Shown: in pieces, positions 52,903 through 63,782 of the stretch
How the letters are laid out: every line of letters begins with the position of its first letter
Position numbering within the stretch: position 1 is the stretch's first letter
Assembly: GCA_036245525.1 (NCBI GenBank)
Contig: BTPG01000001.1
Location: 183,588,663-183,652,662 of the forward strand
Length of the DNA stretch: 64,000 bases
Reading direction: 5' to 3'
From: Semisulcospira habei
Taxonomy: Eukaryota; Mollusca; Gastropoda; Semisulcospiridae
Position numbers and translations under genes: made by a program
Notes under the pieces: generated by a model
What the model saw: only the letters and a program-made list of their open reading frames with translations
Told to the model about the DNA's origin: nothing
Database searches by the model: none

Positions 52903-55029
52903 TGTTACGTGGTGGAGTCGTAGTCGTAGTATGATAAACACACCAGACGCACGCACGTAAGGTTCTTTTAAATAAACTTCATTCAGCTGCAACCCGTCAC
53001 ACGTGGCTTAAGGATGTAGACAATACTGGAGTAACAGTTCCAACAATAATTTAATTCAGTGATGCAATCTCCACACAATGCATTTCCAAATGCACCAACA
53101 CTGATACAAAGTCTCTTCTGCAAATGTCCACACTGGCGACACAAAGTTCCTCACACGACGTACACCCCTGTTATGCTGTGTCTCTCACAATGTACACCCT
53201 ATACGGGCCACGTACCTACGATAAACTGTGTGTCTCTACAACTGACAATGTAAGACAATGTACATCCGCACTTTCCTAGCACCAACGTTATATAGTAAGA
53301 CAACTTTCTAGAATAATCCAAAAAAAAATCATTCAATGCAACCAATCAGAATGGAACCCGTAACTGAAACTCATAAATATTAATAAAGAAAAAAATTTCT
53401 GGAATAACTACAATAAGCTACAAAAATTTGCAATCCAGACCAAAAAGGTGACTGCCAAGCGTGTGAAATGCAAAGAAGTACCCAACGGAGAAAGAAACAC
53501 GCTTAGAAAAAACGGTACAACACAATTTATTAATATTTCGGGTAAATACCCTTTGTCAAAATAGACAAACAAACAGACAATTTTTGTAAAGAAGTACCCA
53601 ACGGAGAAAGAAACACGCTTAGAAAAAACGGTACAACACAATTTATTAATATTTCAGGTAAATACCCTTTGTCAAAATAGACAAACAAACAGACAGACAG
53701 ACAGCAAGAGAGACAGAGAGAGAGAGCGAGGGCACAGCATATGTCCGGAATGTACAACACCGACACCAGTCCATGTATACAAACAAACAGACTGATACAA
53801 AGTCTCTTCTGCAAATGTCCACACTGGCGACACAAAGTTCCTCACACGACGTGTGCCGATTCAACAGACTTTCTCCAAAGTTGCCATGTTTCATCAATGA
53901 ACAGTCCAATCGTAATATCCTTGGAGGCTGTCTCCTATCTTTTTTTCAAGATTAACCAACTAAAATTTCAAGCTTGAACATACACAAACATTTGAGATAT
54001 TCGTGTTTACATACACACACACATACCTACACACTGCATTTCACGGCAAATGTATGTTCAGCAGCAAGGTTAGCGTAGCAAGTCATGACGTAATTATTCT
54101 TGTGTTACTTTATTGTCAAAGCTTTTTTTGGATTATTCTAGAAAGTTGTCTTACTATATAACGTTGGTGCTAGGAAAGCGCGGATGTACATTGTCTTACA
54201 TTGTCAGTTGTAGAGACACACAGTTTATCGTAGGTACGTGGCCCGTATAGGGTGTACATTGTGAGAGACACAGCATAACAGGGGTGTACGTCGTGTGAGG
54301 AACTTTGTGTCGCCAGTGTGGACATTTGCAGAAGAGACTTTGTATCAGTCTGTTTGTTTGTATACATGGACTGGTGTCGGTGTTGTACATTCCGGACATA
54401 TGCTGTGCCCTCGCTCTCTCTCTCTCTGTCTCTCTTGCTGTCTGTCTGTCTGTCTGTTTGTTTGTCTATTTTGACAAAGGGTATTTACCCGAAATATTAA
54501 TAAATTGTGTTGTACCGTTTTTTCTAAGCGTGTTTCTTTCTCCGTTGGGTACTTCTTTACAAAAATTCGGCTGCTCAATTCAGCTCCAAATCCTAATGTA
54601 AAATGACGAATCTTCCAGAACTTACACGATCTTTCAAAAACCGTACTGACTGGCTGCCAACTTCACGCGAACAGCAAACAACTATGACCCATCTATAAAA
54701 CAAAGTAGCGAAATGTTTCTTACTCTTCTGACGTCACATGTACGATGTCACTAGACAGCGCAACCCTGATTCGAACGTTCTGGTTCATTCTCAACTAATC
54801 TACGCAAAACAAAAATCGACCGCTCTTCTCCGTACGACTTTTCTAGAAGCTTCCGGACTAAAATTAACATATTATAACAAAGCCAACACCGCTATCATGG
54901 ACAAACGATAAAGAATCTCGCTGAAAAGGTACGTGATACGTAACCATGACAGCTCAAATAAACATCGGATTGTTTCCTACGATTAACACATGCATGCCCT
55001 CACAGGACAACACAACCACAATCGTAACA
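52903..55029 (-). mobile_element. Solo LTR split by a palindromic insertion
   Basis: The ends TGTTACGTGG and CAATCGTAACA are flanked by ATGGG (52898-52902) and ATGGG (55030-55034), a perfect 5-base duplication. The parts 52903-53428 and 54558-55029 together align with 31658-32503. The middle (53429-54557) is a later insertion. Confidence 0.85.
53429..54557. mobile_element. Palindromic insertion carrying inverted pieces of its surroundings
   Basis: The flanks TACAAAAATT (53419-53428 and 54558-54567) are a perfect 10-base duplication. The segment 53581-53852 is the complement of 54289-54565. Between them, 53855-54122 is the complement of 52628-52895 (outside the LTR) and 54123-54348 the complement of 53102-53327 (inside the LTR). 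The unit AAGAAGTACCCAACGGAGAA...GGTAAATACCC is directly repeated near 53475 and 53590, and related to the element at 42242. It includes GACA/GAGA microsatellites. No transposase was recognised. Confidence 0.75.
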
Positions 55030-55974
55030 ATGGGAATCTGTGTATTTTTGCAGGCTCACTTTACATCCTTATTAGATCCCCAGGATGAGTAAGCCACTGC
55101 GAACTTATTTGATTAACCCATATTATACTGAGGCTAAAAGCTTCAAATTTGTACACTGCCATATGCAAGCTACATTATAGTACTTACAGATAAGGATATA
55201 GACCAATGGCTTTAGTTCAAGGGTGGTGCCAGAATAGCTTGGCACCTAGAGGCCCTTGAACTATTTTAGTCAGGCTTATTTCACACACTGGTGTATTCTG
55301 AATAATAAGGGTTAACCAGGGCCTTTCATCCACAAGAAGCATAGATTTTCATGATACCATACATGTTGTAAATGCTGCTGAGAATCAAAGGGCTCTTTTT
55401 GTCGTTCTTTTACATAGATCAGCCTCGTTTGCATCCTGAAGCTGAGGGCGTTATTTCTGGTTATAGCTAGAGTGGACTAGAAGAAGCAGAGTTGCACATA
55501 CGGTATGAAACTGTGTGGACATATAATTGCGTACTTCTGATATGTATGTAGTGTACATATTGAATCCACAATCTCTTAAATTGTTTTGAAATTCAGTTTC
55601 AAAATTTGGTGTCACATTGTGTTCAGACATCAGATCCATCGGTTAAGTAAGCCTGATTAAAAACAATAAAAAATAGTTCAGATACCTCAGATATTGTGCA
55701 TCACTACCTGCATTTCATCATCTCAGTAATAACAAAAGAGAAAGACTGAGCTGTTCTCAGAGGCAGAGAATACAAGCAATGAAAAATTCGCTGACTGCTG
55801 GCTGGTGCTAGGGAGGGAAAGAGAAGGGTCCTGAAATATGATGCCTTCATCAGGTGCTGGGCCAGAAATTAGTTTAAACAGCTTGACCCTCACCCACCCA
55901 CCACCTTACCACAACCCTCTCCCTCCCCTTTGCGTTGGACCTAAGACTGGTAACAGCACCAGACACTCAATATT
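55030..55974. other. Intron 5 segment
   Basis: No feature recognised. Confidence 0.4.
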
Positions 55975-56055
55975 ATACATGGACTGGTTTCGGTGTTGTA
56001 CATTCCGGACATATGCTGTGCCCTCGCTCTCTCTCTCTGTCTCTCTTGCTGTATG
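55975..56055 (+). repeat. Third copy of the GGTGTTGTACATTCCGG unit with TC microsatellite
   Basis: ATACATGGACTGGTTTCGGT...ACATATGCTGTGCCCTCGC followed by (TC)n is the same unit as 54360-54440 and the complement of 53710-53780. Confidence 0.75.
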
Positions 56056-56588
56056 TGAAGTGCGTGCGATGCTGGCACTTTGCCTCAGTTTCTTCTTGTA
56101 CCTGCGAGCGTATTGCTTATTGGGCTAAAAGTATGAAAATGCGTATAAGATTGTATAGAAGGGACTTTGTGGTATGGTTTATGCCATCTTGTTTAATATT
56201 CAGTACTTCATATGGACGTCCTGTGTTGTGTGCAGTTGACAGAATTTGTCTGGATAAATTTAGTAAGAAGTTAGAGAGGTGTGAATTTATTGAGCTTATG
56301 CATTAATCTCTTTCATATAAACTCAGCAGCTTCAACTCTTTTGTAATGTGTGTAAGAGATATCATTGTCATTATGGTCAATGACAATAGTCTTCTTTTAG
56401 TCAAAGTTAGTCCTTCTGTTAGTCTGTGTTTGAAGCTTCAGCATAGCTTTCTGTGGCTGTGAAGTTTTTATTGCCCAGCTCTCTTTGTCTGCACTTATTT
56501 GTATGGAACACTGGTACTTTTGCTCATTTGGTGGTTCCAGAATAATTCATAATTATTATGAATGACGTTCAGTTTCGGTGGTTATGGT
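56056..56588. other. Intron 5 segment
   Basis: No feature recognised. Confidence 0.4.
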
Positions 56589-56603
56589 TTAATACTTATA
56601 CAG

Positions 56604-56960
56604 CCCCTCCCGGGTCTGCCCTGGGAGACTTTGGTGGGGTTAACTACTTTTTAGTTCCCAGGGTCACCCTGGTCAGCCCCACAGGGTGGGTTTTCCCCTC
56701 TATTCTGGGGCATGTGTTTCTGTCTACCCTTGGTCCATTCACCTGTATTTTCCTTTTTTAAACTCTCCCTACTGTCTGCGCTGCCTGTAGCTCTTGATAT
56801 TGGATATGTGTTGCTAAATGGTCTTAGGTTTATTTAGTGTATTAGACCGGCTGGCGACATACATTTAATATTCCGTTCAGTTTTTTTTTTTCACTAGCAG
56901 TGCAGGCACGTCCTGAGAAAGTCTTGTTGCTGTCGGGACGTTAAGCAATGCACAATCAAT
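56604..56960 (+). mobile_element. SINE with (AATC)n tail, copy 2
   Basis: It has the same body as 49206-49594. The target duplication is TTAATACTTATACAG (56589-56603) against TAATACATTATACAG (56961-56975), near-identical. Confidence 0.85.
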
Positions 56961-56975
56961 TAATACATTATACAG

Positions 56976-58642
56976 TATTACTGCAGTAAGGCTGTATAGT
57001 CTATGTTGGTTTAGAAATCACTTTTTTGTTATCTGTCTCACTGACTCACTAATATCCTCACTTGTAAGTATGTTAATCCATGTAATGTAGATAAATGAAA
57101 ATGGCTAATTTTGTTATTGGGCTTAGTTAACTGTTTGGAATGAGTCAACATAGTTTGTCAGTGTGCAGCTTTGTATGTAGATCCTGTGCCTGTATGCTCT
57201 TAGTGATTTTTTTCAAGTAACCATTACTGTGACACTTACATTTTAAGTATAGGTCATGTGAACATTGCAGGTGATCATATTGAATAAAGACGTGTTTTCA
57301 AGAACGCATAGTCAGCACAGTATTTAAGATATCAGAGAATGTATTTGTATGTATGTTCTATATACATAGCACTACATTCCTGCAAAACTTGAAGTAGTTT
57401 GGATAATAAATGTGGAAATTATGGTGTTCCGAAAATGGACAAATTGATGATTTGTCAAATATGGACTTTTTTATGATAATCACGAAAAATTTAAATAATG
57501 TGGACATAATTCTAGTTATGTTTGGATTTTGAATATAGCATCATAAAACAGGAAACACAACAAAATGTCCATCATATGCTTTGTAGGATGCCAGGTGGGG
57601 CAAACATTGTTTTGGGTCCATTTACTTGTGTAATGACTGACTGACTTTACTGCAGCATAACACATTTGACAAATGGAAAGCATGTATTTCAGATGCATAT
57701 TTGTACAGTTTGTATGTATATGTTCTACATCTACTTACAGAACCAAATGTAGTGTTCATGTTTAAATTGTGATGATATATGTGCTTAAACTTGGATGAAA
57801 ATGCAGTTTCGCATGATGATCAGCTTATTTGTCAGTATAGTCCGCAGTGAAAGGTGTGTTGTAAACAAGAAACAAGTCACTAACTCCAGGGTCAAGGTTA
57901 TGGTGGCCATGTTTTGTCTACATACACAGGATCTCTGAAACTACCAGATGAAATTGCTTGAAAATCGGCGTTATGATAGAGATTATCAAAATAGTGTGTT
58001 TACAAGAATTAGATTGCTAATCTGAAGGTCATGGCTGTGGCTGCCATGTTTAGTTTATTGTCACATATTCTTTTGTGGGCAATATCTCTGACACCATCGG
58101 ACCGTGGGAACAACAATGCTGCAAGAACATGTGCACAGCGTTGGACTGCTGATATAATTATGGCTAGGTGAAACTGGATCAGACTCGTGCCGCTACAATT
58201 TTGAACTAATCACTTACTATTTAGTGATTTTAAAACCTGAGACATGCCTCTTCAAATCTAGGGGGACCCCCCCCCCCCCCCCTCTCTTGATTTTCACTCT
58301 GCAAAATTTGGTGCCCAATCGAAAACTTTCCACTATCAATAGTGTATGTTCTATTTGAAATTTGGAGTGGGGATCACCCTAGAAATACTAAGGAGCTCAC
58401 GCTGTTTTTAAAACTGTTTTCAGTTTAGCTATAGGTGCAAAACTTGGCACGAGTGAATTCAAAATGCCATGAAAAAAGTTTCATGGCTGAGACACAGCGA
58501 GCTGTTCACAAACATAAAAACGGAGCCACAATGTTTTGTGGTCCAAAACGTTGCTATTATATCCGCAAAATTCTTTTTGACAGCCAGACAGGAAATATTT
58601 GTTTTGACTCTCCTTGACTGGATTGAACCAACATTTATTTTT
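56976..58642. other. Intron 5 segment
   Basis: Unrecognised AT-rich DNA. There is a C run of about 16 at 58266-58282. No LDLa, Ig or transposon frame. Confidence 0.45.
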
Positions 58643-59447
58643 GGCTAACATGCGAAGCAAAAGTGAGTCTATGTTTTGGGCCATGTTTTGGGCCAGTGGT
58701 CGTCCATGCGTCGTCTGTCATCCGTCCTCCTTTGTCCGTGGTAAACTTTAACGTTGACATTTTCTCGGAAACTGTACAAGCCACAGTCTTCAAACTTGGC
58801 CCAAGGATATTTTGTGGCAAGACCTTTCTAAATATACCAGTATATATTTCAGTGACCTCTCACAAAGGTCAAGGTCACAGGGGATCAGGAAATAAGTAAA
58901 AAACAGCTATATTTTAACATAATTTATTTTTTTCTCAAATACTATTCACAACTTCAAACCCAAACTCGCTACAAAGATACCTGATGATAAGACCTTTCTA
59001 TGCATACTAATTTGGTTGATCCCTCGGAAAGGTCAAGAGTCACAAGAGCTCAGGAAATAGGTTAAAAAAAATAGCCATATTTTGACAAAAGATGTTTTTT
59101 CTCAAATACTATTCACAACTTCAAACCCAAACTTGGTACAGTACAGGTTCAGTACCTGATGGTAAGTCTTATCTATGCATACTAATTTGGATGACCCCTC
59201 GAAAAGGTCAAGGGTCACAAGATGCCGGCAAATGTGTGTAAATAAGACCTTATGCATACTAATTTAGTCGTTGCATCGCAAAGGTCAAGGGTCACAAGGG
59301 GGTTGACATATGTGTGAAAAATGCTAACCTTTTGAGAGAACATGGATTTTGCTGGTGCAGAAGCCATCCCTTTACTTATTGTCACAAAGTTCACACATAT
59401 GTAAACTGGTCATACACTTGAGTCATAATGGCTTTGCCTTTCTTGTT
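58643..59447 (+). repeat. AGGTCA-rich repeat, copy 4
   Basis: Head GGCTAACATGCGAAGCAAAA with GTAAACTTTAACGTTGACAT; end AATGGCTTTGCCTTTCTTG. Exact AGGTCAAGGGTCA sites are at 59205 and 59282. It ends about 280 bases before the Ig exon. Confidence 0.85.
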
Positions 59448-59729
59448 TTACAAGTGTATAAAATGGGCACGTTGTGAAGCGCAAAGTGCTAATAAGCATG
59501 AGCTTCTCCAACCTTGTAACTGCTTTTATTAACACTGCTGTTTGATAATGGTGGAGATTTTATGAGAGTTGAACAAGATGCATTCAGGACATTCTTAATG
59601 CATGTGTGTAAGTTTGCACCAGACAGCTCACAGGAGCCGTAAGGTCCAAAATCACAGACCAGCGCGTAATGTAAATGTGCTGATGGATGTTTGTGCAACT
59701 GTTGCTACATGCGCCTGTGTACGGAGCAG

Positions 59730-60023
59730 TGCTGAAGATAATGGGCACGCCAAGAGTTGACGAGGGGGAGATGATCCGTGTTACGTGTAACCTGTCCGGT
59801 GGCGACCCGGAGTTCTACACTATCACCTGGATGGTGGATGGGGAGATGATTGACCCCACTCTCTCTGAAAACATCGACATTCGCACCTTTCCCATGCAGG
59901 AAAAGGGGTTCTTTCTGAGTGAGCTGTATGTGCAACAAAGCACACTGGCTTCTGCAGGAATTTACTCGTGTCTGGGACCTGGACAGTTACAGGCTGACTT
60001 TGCTGTGGAGGTCACTGCAGCAG
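59730..60023 (+). CDS. Immunoglobulin-domain exon of the perlecan-like gene
   Basis: A 294-base exon, phase 1-1, with acceptor ACGGAGCAG (ends 59729) and donor GCAG|GTGTGT at 60024. It encodes a complete I-set/V-like Ig domain in one exon: strand B cysteine in IRVTCNLSGG, strand C tryptophan in TITWMVDGE, and strand F Y-x-C in ASAGIYSCLG, closing with DFAVEVTAA. NLSG is a possible N-glycosylation site. Perlecan carries an Ig repeat after its LDLa modules, which is the main ground for naming the gene. Here another LDLa exon follows only 346 bases later, so the Ig domain is embedded in the LDLa array, an arrangement unlike vertebrate perlecan domain II. Confidence 0.88.
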
Positions 60024-60369
60024 GTGTGTTGGTCTCCACTGCCACATTACATCTTCGCTTACTGACTGAGAGATGTATTTACACATATCTAAGAAAATAA
60101 CAAATAAATAAAGAAGCATGCTTCAGAAAAAAACAAACATGGATGATTAGGCTGTAGAAAGAAACAAACTGCAGGTAAATTATAGTTAATCAGTTTTGTT
60201 TATCTTTGCATCTAAAGAAACCACCAATCATTATTTTGTTATGCATTGAAGTAATAGTGTTTCTGTGGGCACTTGATATGTAAACATACTAGTCCTTATG
60301 GTATAATATTAATACACAAGGACTCGTCGGCACAAATCATTTTAACAAGTTTCTGCGCTGAACCTTTAG
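60024..60369. other. Short intron between Ig and LDLa exons
   Basis: 346 bases with no repeat. It begins GTGTGT and ends AACCTTTAG. Confidence 0.7.
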
Positions 60370-60477
60370 GGTGCCGCAGTGACCAGTTCACTTGTGGCGA
60401 TGGTCATTGTGTCCTACTGGAGCGTAGATGTGATCAGCGCCGTGACTGCCAGGACTCAACTGATGAACTAAACTGCT
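60370..60477 (+). CDS. LDLa exon following the Ig exon
   Basis: A 108-base phase 1-1 exon with acceptor AACCTTTAG (ends 60369) and donor TGCT|GTAGGT at 60478. It encodes an LDLa module with six cysteines (CRSDQFTC, GHC, RC, DC, NC) and the calcium site DCQDSTDELNC. Thr replaces the usual Ser in the SDE motif, a conservative change. No further exon is found in the remaining 3.5 kb, so the next intron runs past the window end. Confidence 0.88.
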
Positions 60478-60999
60478 GTAGGTTAATCACTCTTCTGGCT
60501 AGACAGTGACCCTATGTGTGAAAGGTCCTTGGACCAACATTATCTGCAGTTGGCCTGTGCATGGCTGCATGTGCATGAGGCAACTGTGGCCTAATCGGCC
60601 CAGATGACTTTTTGTGTACTGGGAAGTAGGCTGCTCTAGACATGTCTCTTTCACTATGGGTTTTCATGTATTTTCTCAACCCTTTTTCCTACAGCTTTAG
60701 AAAAATATTTCACACTTTTAAATTAGCTCTTTTAATACATCTTCAGCAGTTATTTTTGCTTGCTATGCTCTGCTTTGATTACATTTTTTGTCAACTGCAA
60801 CCCTAGCACTAGTTCGGTGAACACAATACAATGAATTTGCCACACCAAGCTTTTCAGCTGTTCCATATCTGCTCTGTATACATCCCATGTTTACTACTGT
60901 GTGTCCAAAACCAAATGTTATTGGATTCACTTGAAACTGAACTATTTAAGAAGATATACCTTGATTCAACTAAAGAGGAAACATTTTCTGAAAATTAGT
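60478..60999. other. Start of the last intron
   Basis: No feature recognised. Confidence 0.4.
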
Positions 61000-61320
61000 C
61001 ATGTTTCAGCCTAAGTATCTTTCATGATATTTTGAGGATAAACATTTTATCTGAAATGATAGTCACTGGGAATGTGTTGTTTGTGAGGGACAATTACAGT
61101 GTGTTTTCATTGTTAGGAAAATTGCTTCGCTTGCATGTACATGTACCACCTTTTGGCACCATTTTGGCTTATTGATAAAACAAATTATAATAAAATTCAC
61201 CCAAACAATTTCCTGACAAATTTACTGTGGTGCATACCACAGACATGTCACACATTACATCATATAAACAAGCATATGCAGGGTGCTGAAAATAGAGTGC
61301 AAACAGTTGAGAATAGAGCA
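61000..61320 (-). repeat. Dispersed repeat, copy 2 (inverted partner of 30600-30990)
   Basis: The complement contains TATTTTCAGCACCCTGCATA, GTAATGTGTGACATGTCTG and AATGAAAACAC in the same order as at 30600-30990. Confidence 0.6.
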
Positions 61321-61950
61321 CACTTTTCTGAATTTCCACTTTTGCCCACCATTTTTCAGTGTCACGGATGTGCACCTACCATGTGTGCCTTTTTCATGCT
61401 TACCTCATGACAAGCTAGCATTTTTTTGTTCTTGCCATGTTCAACTTGTGCGCAGCACACAAAATCACACCCTTTATTTATGATATCACTTCAAAGCAAA
61501 TCAATGGGAAAAAAAGATTGTTTTCTAACAAAATCTACGTCATTTTTTGGGTGATAAAACTTCCAATTAGAAGAAAAACAACAAAACTTTGAGGAGAATA
61601 TTATCTTTAAAAAAAAAAGTAAAATACTGTGGAGGTATTTGGAACACCCGATGGGAAACAAATCTGTTCAATTAAAATGGTGGCAGACATCTGATGGGAA
61701 ATAAATCTATTCAGTTAAAACGGTGGCAGACAGATTTACTTCCCTGGATGCATTTCAACCTCCAGTCGCATGGAAGCCACCTCTTACCACAGCATACATC
61801 TCATTTATGGACTATCAGAAGATGACATAGCAGCAATTGATTGAATCCAAGTGACGTCACACAGCCAGCATCATCATTCGCGTCATCTGCAGTCAGCCAT
61901 TTTGTGCAGTAGAAACAGTGAACACTAGTAACCTGAACTTAGAACTCGGC
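61321..61950. other. Last intron segment
   Basis: It contains a ~48-base tandem pair at 61647-61735 (GATGGGAAACAAATCTGTTC / GATGGGAAATAAATCTATTC). A TGACGTCAC site lies at 61852-61860 upstream of the THAP-like relic. Nothing else was recognised. Confidence 0.45.
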
Positions 61951-62145
61951 GAAAATGTGCCTGGATGCATAATTTTTGGATGTAATAATAGGCCAGAGAA
62001 ACCAAGATAATGTTCCCAAAGGTGTAACAGTGAAGGTTTTTTCATACGCCCGCTTCCTGTTTTAGGTTAGGGAGAGGAAAGTTGAGCGAAGAGAGAAGAC
62101 AACCATCAGAAAGATATCCGGCACTACAGAGAAGACTTTGGCCTA
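61951..62145 (+). pseudogene. Possible THAP-domain relic
   Basis: One frame reads ENVPGCIIFGCNNRPEKPR and then stops. The adjoining frame continues NVPKGVTVKVF and then VERREKTTIRKI. The order C-x(4)-FGCxN...PKGV...RR resembles the start of a THAP zinc finger, as found in P-element-like transposases. It is short and frame-broken, and the later Cys and His are not evident, so the call is tentative. Confidence 0.3.
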
Positions 62146-63662
62146 GGTGCACAACACACTTGTAAATTGAAACAGTTTTAACATTCTAAAATGTTGTAAA
62201 TAAGAGAGGTTTTAGAACAGTTTCAAAACTGTTGCACAACGCACTTCTAGAAACATTTAGAAGCTTTAAAAAACCCTTCTACTGCTCAATGGCATTGATT
62301 TATAAACAGAGTGCTTCATCATAGTTTTGCAAAGAAGCCATAGTCTTCAAACTTTGCCTACGGATGCTTTGTGACATGACCTTTCTAAACATACCAGTTT
62401 CAGTGACCTCTCAAAGGTTCAAAACTGATTCGTAGAGTGTTCTGTATGGACAACAGTTACCATGTGCTGTCAAGTTAGCAAAGTAAGATATATAATCAAA
62501 GTCAAGTATTACAGTGCTTTTTCAGAGGTTATCACTCCACTGTTTCTACATAAATACTTCTGCTTATAATAAATTTCAAAAAAATTAAAAAAAAGAAGAA
62601 ATTTGTCCCTGGTCTTTTTGTGTTTTGTGCAGTTTCCTTTAACCTAGATTTTGCTAAACTGTTTGAATTGTTTGAATATTTTTTTGTTGTTGCTATTCAG
62701 CATAAGCTGTGGAGACTCCTTTGCTTTTCAGCTGTGTTGTAGATTCACTTCTAACAAGGTGCTTTAGTACAGCACTGATAGTAATCTTTTCCTAATTATG
62801 TGTGCAGTGCTATTTTTCTGATTACTCCTGCAGTGATATTTTTTAGTAATTTTATCTTGTATTTGTTTTTAAACATTTGAATTTGATTTTGAGTTTGTTT
62901 ATACCAATATATCTTATTTTACTTGTCTGTTACATGTCAGCATTCTTTGTTGTACAGCCCTTTATCTCCGCTTTGTATGCTGTAAGCATATTTGGATTAG
63001 TTTTTTGGTCTGTCTGTCTCTGACAGACATGAAAAACGCCTGCATGCCTACTGTCTCCATCTTTATAAAATGCAGTTTCAGTTCAGATTATTTCCCTCTC
63101 TGTCTGTCAGTTTGTCTATTTTATACCGTTCTATTTTGTGTTGTAAGACATGTTTGCAGGTTCACTTTTGGTTGTCTTCATGCTATATTAGTGTAATTTA
63201 CATTGTTTTGATAATATTTTGTCTTTAGTTGCCAGTTGCCATTATGTCATGACTGTTTTATAATTTTTTTTCTATTCATTCTGATATTATCTTTGCTTGC
63301 AAGTTGCAACTACATTGACAGATGTTCGTATTTTCAAATATCTTTTTTTTTCAGAACAGAAAAAGTGTTATTTGTCTTCATGTTTTTTCGGTTGTTGTTT
63401 TAGCAACATTGATGGCATGGGTACATGTACTACTTTGGTACTACTTTGTTTTGTTCTCTTTTGATTGGTATTTGCATGCTTGCAGAGGAGGAAAGCAAGC
63501 AACGTTTTCATCTCTTCCATGCATGAATTATTGCTGGCACTCTTATCTTAATGATGGTTGAGCACTGCCATTTTATGTGCTTGCTTGAGGGTTAACATTC
63601 AGGCACTATTCTTAAAGATCCATCACCAGCAAGTGCATGTCAAAATGTCGTTCAAAGATCCT
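62146..63662. other. Last intron segment with a fragment of the AGGTCA-rich repeat
   Basis: At 62334-62422, TCTTCAAACTTTGCC...CTTTCTAAACATACCAGTTT matches the 5' subunit of the dispersed repeat. The rest is T-rich, with no frame that I can support. Confidence 0.5.
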
Positions 63663-63782
63663 GGGGTCGGTTGCATGAGTAAGCTTAGTCACACATCGGC
63701 CACTAAGCAAGATGCTCTGCTGTAGTGGAGCACTTTGCTTAGTGGCTGGCGCAGGACTAAGTTCACTTATACGACTGGCCCC
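63663..63782. mobile_element. 120-base palindromic MITE
   Basis: The left half GGGGTCGGTTGCATGAGTAA...CGGCCACTAAGCAAGATG is mirrored by the right half ...CACTTTGCTTAGTGGCTGGC...CACTTATACGACTGGCCCC, with almost no loop. GGGGYCGGTTGCA-type ends occur in small invertebrate palindromic MITEs. The target duplication is unclear. Confidence 0.65.

Noticed and set aside
53408..54601. Leucine/serine/valine-rich frames such as SLSVSLAVCLSVC
   Set aside because: Translations of GACA/GAGA and TCTG microsatellites in the palindromic insertion.
59687..59729. Methionine at 59687 as a start with a signal-like LLLHAPVYG leader for the Ig domain
   Set aside because: A good phase 1 acceptor lies at 59728-59729 and all neighbours are internal phase 1 exons, so the upstream Met is intronic.
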